Assembly (NCBI GenBank): GCA_021826065.1
Contig: JAKADY010000004.1
Coordinates: 1-64,000 of the forward strand
From: Pseudomonadota bacterium
GTDB lineage: Bacteria > Pseudomonadota > Gammaproteobacteria > Burkholderiales > Thiobacillaceae
Direction: 5' to 3'
DNA length: 64,000 bases
Below, piece by piece: positions 20,736-29,280 of this stretch. A program made the translations under genes and the position numbers. Positions within the stretch are counted from its first letter, which is position 1. Each line of letters opens with the position of its first letter. The notes beneath the pieces are model-generated. The model saw nothing but the letters and a program-made list of their open reading frames with translations, made no database searches and was not told the DNA's origin.

Positions 20736-22477
20736 GCATCAGGCCCTTTGACATCCGCCGCGCTGACCGGTTTCCTGCCGCGCAGGGAGGCACGCAGGCG
20801 TTGTTGCTCCTCCGGGGACAGTTCGGCCAGGGGTTTGCGACTCAACAACTCAACTTCGCGACGGCGGGCCTGCTGCCTGATTCGCTCGAGCGCCGCCCGC
20901 AGATCGGCAGCGGCGTCATAGCCCTCGCCCAATGCCAACAGCTCGGCGGCCAGGCGCTGCAAAGCCGGCTGTTCGGGCCGACCGCGAAAGGCCTCGATGA
21001 CATCGCGGGTAGACGCAAGATGGGGATTGGCCTGCAGGATATCAAGCACGGCCTGCAGAAGTTGGGCCTCGGTGTTGGGGCCCTCCGGGGTGACGTCGAC
21101 ATTGGAGGCGAGCCCGGGGTCATGCAGTACGGCCAGCAGGGCGGTTCGCCACGGCGAAGGGCGCACCCTGGGCGGACGCGCCGGTGACGGCGTGGGGCCT
21201 GTCCTGGCAGCATACCCCCGGCTGCCGGCCGGCAGGCCGGTGAGCTCGGCCAGACGCCGGCGCAGAGCGCCGGCGAGCAGCGGGGCCTGTGTCATCTGCC
21301 GTAGATAGGGCTCAGCCAGTTTGATCAGTTTCACCCGCCCCTCCTGCGAGCCGAGCTCGGTACGGCGCGACAGGGTATCCACCAGGTAATCGGACAACGG
21401 GATGGCGTCCGCGAGCAGTTGTCGCCAGGCGGTGGCACCGTGGCGGCGCACATAGCTGTCCGGATCCTCGCCCTCGGGCAGGAACAGGAAGGCGACCCGC
21501 TTGCCGTCCGGGAGCTGCGCCAGGCTGTTCTCCAAGGCCCGCCAGGCGGCCTTGCGCCCGGCGGCGTCGCCGTCGAAGGCGAAGACGATGCTGTCGGCCA
21601 GACGCATCAGACGCCTGACCTGCTCGTCCGTGACGGCCGTGCCCAGGGTGGCGACTGCGTTGTCCACCCCCTGCTGCGCCAGCATGACCACGTCCATGTA
21701 GCCCTCGACCACCACCACTTCCCCGGCCTGCTGGATGGCGCGTCGCGCCTCGTGCAGACCGTAGAGTTCGCGCCCCTTGGCGAAGACGGGCGTCTCCGGT
21801 GAGTTGAGGTACTTGGGCTCGCCCACCCCGACGACGCGACCACCAAAACCGATCACCTGGCCGCGTTCGTTGCGGATGGGGAACATCACCCGGCCGCGGA
21901 ATCGGTCGTAGCGCCGCCCCTGCTCGCCGACGATGACCAACCCCGCCGCCTCCAGCAGCGGGTCCTGGTAATCGGTGAAGGCACGGGCGAGCCCCTGCCA
22001 CTCGTCCGGGGCGTAGCCCAGCCCGAAGCGGGCCGCGCTCTTGCCCGTCAGCCCACGCCCTTTCAGGTAGTCGATCGCCTGTACGCTCGACCGCAGCGTC
22101 TGACGGTAGAACTGGTCCGCCTGCGCCAGCACCGCCAGGAGCCGCTCCCGGCGGTCGTCCTCGGGGCGCGCGGGCGCCGCCTCCTCCGGCACGCGCAGGC
22201 CGACCCGCCCGGCCAACTCGTGCACCGCGTCGACGAAGCTCAGGCCGGCGTGTTCCATCAGGAAGGTCAGCGCCGTGCCATGCGCGCCGCAACCGAAACA
22301 GTGGTAGAACTGCTTGGTCGGCGAGACGGTGAAGGAGGGGGTCTTTTCGTTGTGGAAGGGGCAGCGCGCCAGGTAATTGGCGCCGGCCCGGCGCAGGGGG
22401 ACGTAGCCCTCGATCACGCCGACGATGTCGGTGCGGTCGAGCAGCTCACGGATGAACGCCTCGGGAATCCTGGCCAT
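20732..22477 (-). CDS. dnaG: DNA primase DnaG
   Basis: 581 aa. Makes RNA primers at the replication fork. Zinc-binding CHC2 domain at residues 38-64 (CPFHNEKTPSF, then FYHCFGCGAHG), RNA-polymerase core with Toprim block (VVVVEGYMDVVML, VFAFDGDAAGRKAAWRAL) and a divergent C-terminal helicase-binding domain. Length is typical. Between yqeY and rpoD on the minus strand. Confidence 0.97.
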   Translation of the reverse strand: MARIPEAFIRELLDRTDIVGVIEGYVPLRRAGANYLARCPFHNEKTPSFTVSPTKQFYHCFGCGAHGTALTFLMEHAGLSFVDAVHELAGRVGLRVPEEAAPARPEDDRRERLLAVLAQADQFYRQTLRSSVQAIDYLKGRGLTGKSAARFGLGYAPDEWQGLARAFTDYQDPLLEAAGLVIVGEQGRRYDRFRGRVMFPIRNERGQVIGFGGRVVGVGEPKYLNSPETPVFAKGRELYGLHEARRAIQQAGEVVVVEGYMDVVMLAQQGVDNAVATLGTAVTDEQVRRLMRLADSIVFAFDGDAAGRKAAWRALENSLAQLPDGKRVAFLFLPEGEDPDSYVRRHGATAWRQLLADAIPLSDYLVDTLSRRTELGSQEGRVKLIKLAEPYLRQMTQAPLLAGALRRRLAELTGLPAGSRGYAARTGPTPSPARPPRVRPSPWRTALLAVLHDPGLASNVDVTPEGPNTEAQLLQAVLDILQANPHLASTRDVIEAFRGRPEQPALQRLAAELLALGEGYDAAADLRAALERIRQQARRREVELLSRKPLAELSPEEQQRLRASLRGRKPVSAADVKGPDA

Positions 22478-22503
22478 ACCAGGATTCTAGACCGTGGGGT
22501 GAA

Positions 22504-22947
22504 TTAGCCCAGGGCCGCCTTGACCTGGGCGGAGACCGCGGTCATGTCGGCACGGCCCGCCAGCCTGGGCTTGAGCCAGGCCATGACCTTGCCCATGTCG
22601 CGCGCCCCCGCCGCCCCGGTCTCGGCAATGGCCTGGCGGACGAGGTCATCCACCTCGGCGGCGCTCAGCGCCTGGGGCAGATAGGCGGACAGGACGTCGA
22701 TCTCCGCCTGCTCCCTGTCGGCCAGGTCCTGCCGGCCGGCGGCGGTGTATTGGGCCACGGAATCGCGCCGCTGCTTGATGAGCTTGTCGACGACGGCCAC
22801 CACACCGGCGTCGTCGAGCTCCGTGCGCGTGTCGATCTCGCGCTGCTTGATGGCCGCGACCAGCAGGCGTATGGCGGACAGGCGCTCGGTCTCCCGCGCA
22901 CGCAGGGCCGCCTTCATGTCCTCATTGATGCGGGCCTTGAGCGACAT
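22504..22947 (-). CDS. yqeY: GatB/YqeY domain protein
   Basis: 147 aa. All-helical YqeY family protein resembling the tRNA-binding tail of GatB. Typical MSLKARINEDMKAALRARE start, RLSAIRLLVAAIKQREID, DKLIKQRRDSVAQY, and C-terminal RDMGKVMAWLKPRLAGRADM. Located 26 bases upstream of the dnaG start codon, in the rpsU-yqeY-dnaG order common in proteobacteria. Cellular role is unclear. Confidence 0.95.
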   Translation of the reverse strand: MSLKARINEDMKAALRARETERLSAIRLLVAAIKQREIDTRTELDDAGVVAVVDKLIKQRRDSVAQYTAAGRQDLADREQAEIDVLSAYLPQALSAAEVDDLVRQAIAETGAAGARDMGKVMAWLKPRLAGRADMTAVSAQVKAALG

Positions 22948-22971
22948 GCGGCCGGTGCGGTCGGACGCGTA

Positions 22972-23184
22972 TCAGTACAGCTTGGGGGGGAGTTGCTGGC
23001 TGCGCAGTCGCTTGTGCTGGCGCTTGATGGCGGCGGCCAATTTGCGCTTGCGCTCCTGGGTGGGCTTTTCGTAGTACTCGCGGGCCCGCAGCTCGGTGAG
23101 CAGGCCCGTCTTCTCGATCGTGCGCTTGAAGCGGCGCAGGGCCACCTCGAACGGCTCGTTTTCCTTGACGCGTACGCTAGGCAT
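22972..23184 (-). CDS. rpsU: 30S ribosomal protein S21
   Basis: 70 aa. Start ATG at 23184 was chosen because [21 protein letters not shown] is the standard S21 N-terminus and an AAGGAA ribosome site precedes it; an upstream in-frame ATG would add 11 atypical residues. The C-terminus is basic ([16 protein letters not shown]). First gene of the macromolecular synthesis operon, divergent from tsaD as in E. coli. Confidence 0.97.
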   Translation of the reverse strand: MPSVRVKENEPFEVALRRFKRTIEKTGLLTELRAREYYEKPTQERKRKLAAAIKRQHKRLRSQQLPPKLY

Positions 23185-23215
23185 GCGATTCCTTCGGTGA
23201 TTCGGTAAAGAGAGC

Positions 23216-23245
23216 AATATATCTCAGAGCCAGTCTGTGTTTCAA
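23216..23245 (-). promoter_or_regulatory. Promoter for rpsU operon
   Basis: Minus strand: -35 TTGAAA (23245-23240, five of six consensus), 18-base spacer, -10 TATATT (23221-23216, five of six). It lies about 32 bases upstream of the rpsU start, in the 90-base divergent gap to tsaD. Confidence 0.6.
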
Positions 23246-23274
23246 TATCCCGGAATTCTGATCATCCACCCGAC

Positions 23275-24294
23275 ATGCTGGTACTGGGTCTGGAAACCTC
23301 CTGTGACGAAACCGGGGTCGCCCTGTATGACACCGACCGCGGCCTGCTCGCCCAAGCGCTGCACTCCCAGGTGGCGATGCACGCCGAGTACGGTGGCGTC
23401 GTGCCGGAGCTCGCCTCCCGCGACCACGTCCGCCGCGCGCCCCGGCTGATCCGCCGGGTCCTCACCGAGGCCGGGCTGACCCTGGAGGACCTCGACGCGG
23501 TGGCCTACACCCAGGGGCCTGGCCTGGCCGGCGCGCTGCTGGTGGGGGCGGGCCTGGCCAGCGGCCTGGCCTTTGCACTCGCCATACCGGCCATCCCCGT
23601 GCACCACCTGGAGGGGCATCTGCTCTCCCCCATGCTCTCAGTGCCGCAGCCGGACTTTCCCTTCGTCGCCCTGCTGGTGTCCGGCGGCCACACCCAACTG
23701 ATGCGCGTGGACGGGGTCGGCCGTTACACCCTCTTGGGCGAGACCCTGGACGATGCCGCCGGCGAGGCCTTCGACAAGACGGCACAGCTCCTGGGGCTCG
23801 GCTATCCCGGCGGCCCGGCCGTGGCCCAGCTCGCCACGCATGGCGACCCTTACAAACACCGCCTGCCGCGTCCCATGCTCGCAAGCGGCAATCTGGATTT
23901 CAGCTTCGCCGGCCTGAAGACCGCGGTCCTGACCCTCTACAACCGGCTCGGTCCGGATTCTGCTGCCGATATCGCCGCCGCCTTCCAGCTGGCCGTGGTG
24001 GACGTGCTTACCGAGAAGGCGCTGGCCGCGCTCAAGACGACGGGGCTCAGACGGCTGGTGGTGGCGGGCGGTGTGGGTGCCAACCAGGCGTTGCGTACCC
24101 GGCTGACGGTCGAGGCGCAAAGGCACGGCTTTACGGTGTTCTACCCGCCCCTGTCGCTGTGCACCGACAACGGCGCCATGATCGCGTATGCCGGTGCCCT
24201 GCGTCTGGCGCAGGGCGTCACGGACGGGGGCTTCAGCGTGCGGCCGCGCTGGGAGCTGGACGCGCTCGCGCCAATTACGATGAAAGTCGCGTAG
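23275..24294 (+). CDS. tsaD: tRNA N6-threonylcarbamoyladenosine (t6A) synthase subunit TsaD
   Basis: 339 aa. Transfers threonylcarbamoyl to A37 of ANN-decoding tRNAs with TsaB and TsaE. ASKHA fold: [19 protein letters not shown], metal-ligand His pair H111/H115 in [55 protein letters not shown] and the third metal site [10 protein letters not shown]. The last codons (KVA-stop) lie inside the left end of a dispersed repeat, so the C-terminus may be repeat-derived. Confidence 0.97.
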   Translation: MLVLGLETSCDETGVALYDTDRGLLAQALHSQVAMHAEYGGVVPELASRDHVRRAPRLIRRVLTEAGLTLEDLDAVAYTQGPGLAGALLVGAGLASGLAFALAIPAIPVHHLEGHLLSPMLSVPQPDFPFVALLVSGGHTQLMRVDGVGRYTLLGETLDDAAGEAFDKTAQLLGLGYPGGPAVAQLATHGDPYKHRLPRPMLASGNLDFSFAGLKTAVLTLYNRLGPDSAADIAAAFQLAVVDVLTEKALAALKTTGLRRLVVAGGVGANQALRTRLTVEAQRHGFTVFYPPLSLCTDNGAMIAYAGALRLAQGVTDGGFSVRPRWELDALAPITMKVA

Positions 24295-24410
24295 CGACTC
24301 TCGAATCTCCCCTCGCCCGCGTGCGGGAGAGGGGTTGGGGGTGAGGGAACCGTTCATGGCCGGCATGTGCTTTTTCGTCGGTAGGGTGACCCATCGGCCA
24401 TGAACGGTCA
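24284..24410 (+). repeat. Dispersed palindromic element, copy A
   Basis: Plus orientation. Order: GAAAGTCGCG...GCGACT hairpin, CTCGAATCTC, a GC hairpin CCCCTCgCCCGC / GCGGGaGAGGGG, GGGGGTGAGG, then a 13-base inverted pair CCGTTCATGGCCG (24350-24362) and CGGCCATGAACGG (24395-24407). Two other copies are at about 25799-25931 and 52333-52524, both reversed. The left end contains the tsaD stop and the right end abuts the stop of the convergent gene. CCCTCTCCCG...CGGGAGAGGG hairpins are common in proteobacterial intergenic repeats; the composite is the point of interest. Confidence 0.85.
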
Positions 24411-25181
24411 ACGCGCCAGCGGCCACTTGAAGCCCAGCCAGCCCGCCACCTGCTCGGGGAAGGCGAGCAGCAGGAGCACGATCGCCGCCAGGACGAGCAT
24501 GACGAAGGTGCCGAACAGACTGGTCGGTCGCAACACGCCCCAGTAGCGGGCGGCCAGGAAGAGCATATCCTTGCGGTGCTCGGACAGGCGCAGCCAGCGG
24601 GTGAGCAGGTTGACCGCCAGATAGACCCCGTAGCCACCGGTGAGCGCCGCGAGTACGATGCGGAAGACGGTGAACATGTCCACCTCCGCACCGCCAATGA
24701 TGCCCTTGTACCACAGCCCCACCACGGCGACGGCGAGCGAGGCGGCCAGGGCCAGCGCGATGTTGAGCACCATGCGCCGGCGCTCGCGGGCGAGGTCCTG
24801 CTGGCGCTGGATGAAGAAGGCATCGACCTCGGCCTTGAAATACTCGGTCTTCTCCCGCACCAGCTCCGAGATCTCCCGCTTCATCACGGCGATGCGCTCG
24901 TCGAGCACATTGGAGAGCCGCTCGGCGGCATAGTCGACCAGCTCGCGCACGTCGTCCTTGGTGAACTGACGCTGGCTGTGCAGCTCCTCGGAGATCTTGT
25001 CCAGCTTGGCGTCGATCTCGCGGCTGGCGCTCTCCACCACCTCGCGCAGCTCGCGGCCGGCCAGGCGCACCCCCTCGCCCATGACCTCGGAGAGCTTCTC
25101 GCCGGCGCGGTCGATGGCGGCCTGTGAGGCGGCGGCCAGGCTCTCCCTGGCGTAGTCCATCTCCTTCTGGAACCAGGCCAT
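24408..25181 (-). CDS. Unknown coiled-coil protein with three membrane segments
   Basis: 257 aa, function not recognised. Residues 1-130 form an amphipathic, charged, likely coiled-coil or apolipoprotein-like stretch (EKLSEVMGEGVRLAGRELREV, AERLSNVLDERIAVMKREI). Three probable membrane helices follow: about 136-158, 168-192 and 222-248. No catalytic motif is seen. The stop codon abuts repeat copy A. It starts 9 bases after the plsY stop on the same strand, so it may be co-transcribed with plsY and have a membrane-related job (inference). Confidence 0.75.
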   Translation of the reverse strand: MAWFQKEMDYARESLAAASQAAIDRAGEKLSEVMGEGVRLAGRELREVVESASREIDAKLDKISEELHSQRQFTKDDVRELVDYAAERLSNVLDERIAVMKREISELVREKTEYFKAEVDAFFIQRQQDLARERRRMVLNIALALAASLAVAVVGLWYKGIIGGAEVDMFTVFRIVLAALTGGYGVYLAVNLLTRWLRLSEHRKDMLFLAARYWGVLRPTSLFGTFVMLVLAAIVLLLLAFPEQVAGWLGFKWPLAR

Positions 25182-25190
25182 GGCAGCGTG

Positions 25191-25796
25191 TCAGGTCTTG
25201 CGGCCGAAGCCGGCCTCTTCGCCGCGCAGGAGCTTGCGGATGTTGTCCTTGTGCCGCCAGTAGATGAGCACGGCCAGCCCCACCAAGGCGGCGACCACCG
25301 CCGCGTCGCGCACGATCCACCAGGCATAGAGGGGGGCCAGGGCGGCAGTCACCAGGGCGGCGAGCGAGGAGATCCTGCCCAGCGCGAACACCGTGAGCCA
25401 GGTGGCGAGACAGGCCAGCCCCAGCCAGGGGTTCAAGGCCAGCAGGATGCCCAGCGCCGTGGCCACCCCCTTGCCGCCGCGGAAGCCAAAGAAGACCGGC
25501 CAGACGTGGCCGGCGAACACGGCCAGGGCCGCGGCCGCCGGGGTCCACGCCGGCAGCCCGTAGAGCTGCGTGGCCCACAGGGCCAGGGCGACCGCAACGG
25601 CCCCCTTGGCCGCATCGCCCAGCAGGGTCAACGCTGCGGCCGTCTTGCGCCCGGTGCGCAGGACGTTGGTGGCGCCGGGGTTGCCGGAGCCGAAGCTGCG
25701 CGGGTCGGGCAGGCCATAGAGACGGCTCACCAGCACGGCGAAGGCGACCGAGCCGATCAGGTAGGCCGCGGCGACGAGCAGCAGACTCATTAGCAT
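25191..25796 (-). CDS. plsY: Glycerol-3-phosphate acyltransferase PlsY
   Basis: 201 aa polytopic membrane enzyme that acylates glycerol-3-phosphate from acyl-phosphate, the first step of phospholipid synthesis. Motif 1 [26 protein letters not shown], motif 2 [20 protein letters not shown] and motif 3 ([15 protein letters not shown]) are all visible. An in-frame ATG two codons in is an alternative start. Divergent from folB with repeat copy B between them; plsY next to tsaD is common. Confidence 0.95.
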   Translation of the reverse strand: MLMSLLLVAAAYLIGSVAFAVLVSRLYGLPDPRSFGSGNPGATNVLRTGRKTAAALTLLGDAAKGAVAVALALWATQLYGLPAWTPAAAALAVFAGHVWPVFFGFRGGKGVATALGILLALNPWLGLACLATWLTVFALGRISSLAALVTAALAPLYAWWIVRDAAVVAALVGLAVLIYWRHKDNIRKLLRGEEAGFGRKT

Positions 25797-25798
25797 GG

Positions 25799-25931
25799 GC
25801 TAACCGTTCATGGCCGATGGCCGATCCCTGCCTATGAAAGCGCTCGTGCCGGCCATAAACGGCCCCTCACCCCCCACCCCTCTCCCGCCTGCGGGAGAGG
25901 GGAGTGTCGTGAGTCGCGGCACGACTTTCAC
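25799..25931 (-). repeat. Dispersed palindromic element, copy B
   Basis: Reverse orientation relative to copy A. Contains CCGTTCATGGCCG (25804-25816) with imperfect partner CGGCCATAAACGG (25850-25862), a perfect 12-base hairpin CCCCTCTCCCGC / GCGGGAGAGGGG (25877-25888, 25891-25902), and the terminal GACTTTCAC block. It fills the divergent plsY-folB gap, so it separates or shapes two promoters. Confidence 0.82.
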
Positions 25932-25965
25932 GCTAGAATGGCCGGCTTTCCCGGCGACGCAGGCG

Positions 25966-26322
25966 ATGGACATACTGTTTTTGCGGGACTTCCGTCTCGA
26001 GTTGATTATCGGTCTATACGAATGGGAGCGCAAAGCGCCCCAGCCGGTGCTGATCGACCTGGAGATCGGGCTCTACGACCACAAGGCCGGCCACAGCGAC
26101 GACGTGCGCGACACCATCGACTACGGCCGTGTGGCCGAGCGCATCCGCGAGAGCACGGCGCAGCGCGCCTTCCACCTGGTCGAGGCCCTGGGCGAACACA
26201 TCGCCGAGATCGTCCGCGGCGAGTTCGGCGCCCCCTGGGTGCGGGTGACGGTTCGCAAGCTCGCCATCCTGAGGGGGGTGAAAGACCTGGGCATCATCAT
26301 CGAGCGCGGCAGCCGGATCTGA
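25966..26322 (+). CDS. folB: Dihydroneopterin aldolase
   Basis: 118 aa. Folate pathway: converts 7,8-dihydroneopterin to 6-hydroxymethyl-dihydropterin. Start ATG at 25966 gives the family N-terminus MDILFLRDFRLELIIGLYEWER; a longer frame upstream runs into the repeat and is not family-like. Catalytic region TIDYGRVAERI, and VEALGEHIAEIV, then VTVRKLAILRGVKDLGIIIER. Convergent with the HDOD gene. Confidence 0.95.
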   Translation: MDILFLRDFRLELIIGLYEWERKAPQPVLIDLEIGLYDHKAGHSDDVRDTIDYGRVAERIRESTAQRAFHLVEALGEHIAEIVRGEFGAPWVRVTVRKLAILRGVKDLGIIIERGSRI

Positions 26323-26325
26323 TTT

Positions 26326-27159
26326 TCAGACGGGCGCGGAGAGTTCGCGCTCGAGCGCGGCGAGGCTGGCCTCGTCCTCGACCAACCGACCCAGCACCAA
26401 GGGCCGCCAACGCGCCCACTCGGCGTCTTCGTCGCCGCGGCGAAGGTTGCACAGGTGCAGGGCGAACTGGAGCAGGACCACCAGCGTCCCCTCCGGCTGG
26501 GGCAAGGCGGCCGGGTTGGTCGTGTGATGCCAGCGGATGGCCTGGACGATCACCGGTGGTAGCTGCCAGTTGCGCGCCACCATCTGGCCGATGACCGCGT
26601 GGTCGGTCTGGTGGGCGCGGTCTAAAGACGTGAGATCAGGCCACCGCGCGGCCTTGGCCAGGGCCTCGGCATAGCTGGGGTAGCGGCGGCAGGCCACGGC
26701 CACCCCGCAATCGTGGAACAGGCCCAGCATCATGGCCTGGTCCTGGCTCACGCTGCGCAGGCGCAGGGCCCGTTGCACGACAACCATGGTTTCGGCCACC
26801 TTGGCGGCGCGCTGCCATAGTGCGGCCAGCACCGACTGCAGGCCTGGATCGTTGAAGCCCTGGCGCAGCGCTTCGCCATAGGCCACGGCCAGGGTGGTCC
26901 TGACACCCAGCAGGGTGACGGCCTTATCCAGCGTATCGGCCTTGGCACGCAGGCCAAAGACCGGCGAGCCGGCGACACGGAACACGGCGCCCGCCAGCCC
27001 CGGATCACGACCGATGACGCGTGCGTACTCCCGGGGCCCGGCCTCTGCGTCCTTGTCAAGGTCCGCCAGTTCGAACAGTGCTTTGGGCAGGGGCGGCAGC
27101 TTCACGCCACCGGCCAGGATGGCCTCCAGGATGAGTTGGTCGTGCTGTGTGTCGGTCAC
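26326..27159 (-). CDS. HDOD domain protein
   Basis: 277 aa. One HDOD domain (about 15-215), a degenerate HD-type fold used in signalling proteins. Start of the domain KLPPLPKALFELADL, then DPGLAGAVFRVAGSP, DTLDKAVTLLGVRTTLAVAYG, GLFHDCGVAVACRRYPSY and HAVIGQMVARNWQLPPVIVQAIRWHH. HD-like His/Asp residues are partly kept. No output domain is present. It lies 8 bases downstream of the xerD stop on the same strand. The role is unknown; similar proteins link to c-di-GMP or motility control. Confidence 0.87.
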   Translation of the reverse strand: MTDTQHDQLILEAILAGGVKLPPLPKALFELADLDKDAEAGPREYARVIGRDPGLAGAVFRVAGSPVFGLRAKADTLDKAVTLLGVRTTLAVAYGEALRQGFNDPGLQSVLAALWQRAAKVAETMVVVQRALRLRSVSQDQAMMLGLFHDCGVAVACRRYPSYAEALAKAARWPDLTSLDRAHQTDHAVIGQMVARNWQLPPVIVQAIRWHHTTNPAALPQPEGTLVVLLQFALHLCNLRRGDEDAEWARWRPLVLGRLVEDEASLAALERELSAPV

Positions 27160-27167
27160 CGCCTGCC

Positions 27168-28067
27168 CTAGCCGCGTGGATGATGACGTGCGTGCAACTG
27201 CTTGAGCCGCTCGCGCGCCACGTGGGTGTAGATCTGGGTGGTGGAGATATCGGCATGGCCCAGCAACATCTGTACCACCCGCAGGTCGGCACCGTGGTTG
27301 AGCAGGTGGGTGGCGAAGGCATGGCGCAGGGTGTGCGGCGAGGGGGTGTGAGAGAGCCCGGCGCGCCGGGCGTAGACCTTGATCAGGTGCCAGAACATCT
27401 GCCGCGTCATGCCACGGCCGTGGCGAGTCACGAACAGGGTGTCGCTCACCTGCCGTCCCAGCAGATGCGGGCGGGCCTCGCGCAGGTAGCGTTCGAGCCA
27501 GTCCTGCGCGACCTCGCCCATCGGGACCAGACGCTCCTTGGCCCCTTTGCCGAGCACCTTGACCACCCCCATGTCCAGGCTCACTGCCGGCAGCGAGAGG
27601 GCCACCAGCTCGGAGACACGCAGACCACAGGCATAGAGCAGCTCCAGCATCGCCCGGTCGCGCAGGCCCAGAGGGGTCTCGGTGTCCGGCGCGTCGAGCA
27701 ACGCCTCCACATCCGCCTCGGACAGCCCCTTCGGCAGCGGGCGCGGCAGACGCGGTGGGTCGATGGCCAGCGTCGGGTCATCCGGCCGCCGCCCCTGGCG
27801 GTTGAGCCAGCGGTAGTAGCGCTTCAGCGCCGAGAGTTGCCGGGCGATGCTGCGCGCGGCGATACCCTGCTTGAGACCGCGCTCGCCAAGGAATTGCTGC
27901 AGCTCGCCGGCCCCGGCCGTGGCGAGCCCCTGTCCATGCCGCTGCAACCACTGGGCGAACTGGGCCAGATCGCGGCGATAGCTCTCGAGGGTGCGCGGGC
28001 TCAAGCCCTCCTCCAGCCAGAGGGCGTCGCAGAAGGCGTCGAGCTCAGCGTCCCAGGGCGCCTTCAT
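27168..28067 (-). CDS. xerD: Site-specific tyrosine recombinase XerD
   Basis: 299 aa. Resolves chromosome dimers at dif with XerC and FtsK. Start ATG at 28067 gives a family N-terminus (DAFCDALWLEEGLSPRTLESYRRDL). Catalytic residues visible: Arg in ACGLRVSEL, Lys in GKGAKERLVP, HxxR in PHTLRHAFATHLLNHGADL, His in LLGHADISTTQIYTH and the Tyr nucleophile there. The ending LKQLHARHHPRG matches XerD rather than XerC. The start overlaps ogt by 23 bases. Confidence 0.95.
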   Translation of the reverse strand: MKAPWDAELDAFCDALWLEEGLSPRTLESYRRDLAQFAQWLQRHGQGLATAGAGELQQFLGERGLKQGIAARSIARQLSALKRYYRWLNRQGRRPDDPTLAIDPPRLPRPLPKGLSEADVEALLDAPDTETPLGLRDRAMLELLYACGLRVSELVALSLPAVSLDMGVVKVLGKGAKERLVPMGEVAQDWLERYLREARPHLLGRQVSDTLFVTRHGRGMTRQMFWHLIKVYARRAGLSHTPSPHTLRHAFATHLLNHGADLRVVQMLLGHADISTTQIYTHVARERLKQLHARHHPRG

Positions 28068-28533
28068 GGCGCAGGAGCCAGCGCTTGATGTCGAGCATGC
28101 CGCCATCACCGGCATGCGCGAACCCCCCCAGGCCCCGATGGCCGACCACGCGATGACAGGGGATGAGAATGGGCAAGGGGTTGTCGCCCACGGCCTGGCC
28201 CACCGCGCGCGGGGCGCTGCCGAGGGTTGCCGCCAGCTCGCCATAGGTGCGCGTCTCGCCACAGGCGATCGCGCGGATGGCACCCCAGACGCGCAGGCGG
28301 AATGGGGTACCCGCAAGCGCGATGGGGAGATCGAAGATCACCCTGGCATCCTGGAAATAGGCTGCCAGTTGCTCTGCCGCCTGCCGCGCCAGGTCCGAAC
28401 ACGGGGGCCGCAGGGTGGCGCCGGCGGGCAAGAAGTCGATGCCCGTGAGGCACCCGGAGTCGATGCGCAGCCCCAGGGCGCCGAAGGGCGCGGGGATCAC
28501 GGCGTGGTGGTTGACCGGATGCACGGCAGACAT
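28045..28533 (-). CDS. ogt: Methylated-DNA--protein-cysteine methyltransferase
   Basis: 162 aa from the ATG at 28533, chosen for its GGGAGA ribosome site and family-like start; a frame extends 14 codons further. Suicide repair of O6-methylguanine. Active-site motif IPCHRVVGHRGLGGFAHAG, and the recognition helix GETRTYGELAATLGSAPRAVGQAVGDNP. A short N-terminal domain as in Ogt. Overlaps xerD. Confidence 0.93.
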   Translation of the reverse strand: MSAVHPVNHHAVIPAPFGALGLRIDSGCLTGIDFLPAGATLRPPCSDLARQAAEQLAAYFQDARVIFDLPIALAGTPFRLRVWGAIRAIACGETRTYGELAATLGSAPRAVGQAVGDNPLPILIPCHRVVGHRGLGGFAHAGDGGMLDIKRWLLRHEGALGR

Positions 28534-28611
28534 GGTGCGATTCTCCCGCAACCCAGGTCGTCCACCAACTCTCACTCCCGCCTACAGGCCGGGGGTTCCG
28601 ATGGGCCAGGC

Positions 28612-29160
28612 TCAGGGTGTCGGCTGCGTCGCCGCCATTTTGACCGGCTGGCGCCGGCACGGCACCAGATCGGCATCCAGGAGGTGTTCAATGCGGGAGA
28701 AGACCTCGGAGCGCGAGAAGGGCTTCTTCATGAAGTCGTCGGCGCCGATGCGGGTCCCGAAGAATTGTTCCGTCGCCTTTTCGTTGCCGCTCATCATGAT
28801 GACAGGGATCTCCCGTGTTTGCGGGTCGCGGCGCAGAGCGCGCAGGGCGGCGAAGCCGTTCATGCCGGGCAGCACGATGTCCAAGAAGATGAGGTCGGGC
28901 CGTTCCGTGCGCGCGATCTCCAGTCCCTTCTCCGCGTCGGGCGCGTGCAGGGTGAGGAACCCCACCGAGCCCAGCATCTTGCGCAAGGCCAGACCTATGG
29001 TGGGCGAGTCGTCGATGACCAGTATCCGCGTGCCGTCACACGCATTGACCCGTGGCCGGTGGCGGCGCTCGACGAACGTGGTGGCCGTGCCAGCGACCTC
29101 CGCGCTCGTCGCATGCCCACCCTTGGCGACGAGGGATTTGAGATACCCGAACAACCCCAT
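28612..29160 (-). CDS. Single-domain response regulator with N-terminal extension
   Basis: 182 aa. REC domain at about 44-165: acidic pair in RILVIDDSPTI, phospho-acceptor Asp in LIFLDIVLPGMNGF, Thr/Ser site MMSGNEKA, Lys in GADDFMKKPFS. PilG-like in sequence. Preceded by a 40-residue extension (MGLFGYLKSLVAKGGHATS) and followed by a short basic tail; no DNA-binding or enzymatic output. No histidine kinase is adjacent. The partner cannot be named; a twitching-motility role is only a guess from resemblance. Confidence 0.88.
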   Translation of the reverse strand: MGLFGYLKSLVAKGGHATSAEVAGTATTFVERRHRPRVNACDGTRILVIDDSPTIGLALRKMLGSVGFLTLHAPDAEKGLEIARTERPDLIFLDIVLPGMNGFAALRALRRDPQTREIPVIMMSGNEKATEQFFGTRIGADDFMKKPFSRSEVFSRIEHLLDADLVPCRRQPVKMAATQPTP

Positions 29161-29280
29161 GTTTTTGTTCTTGTGATGTCGGTTATGCGACCCGGGCAGT
29201 ATGCCACGTTCGTCGGCCGTTACGCCCCCCAGACGACGGGCGGGCGGCGGCGTGCGCCGCCGTCACCCGCGCGGTATGGC

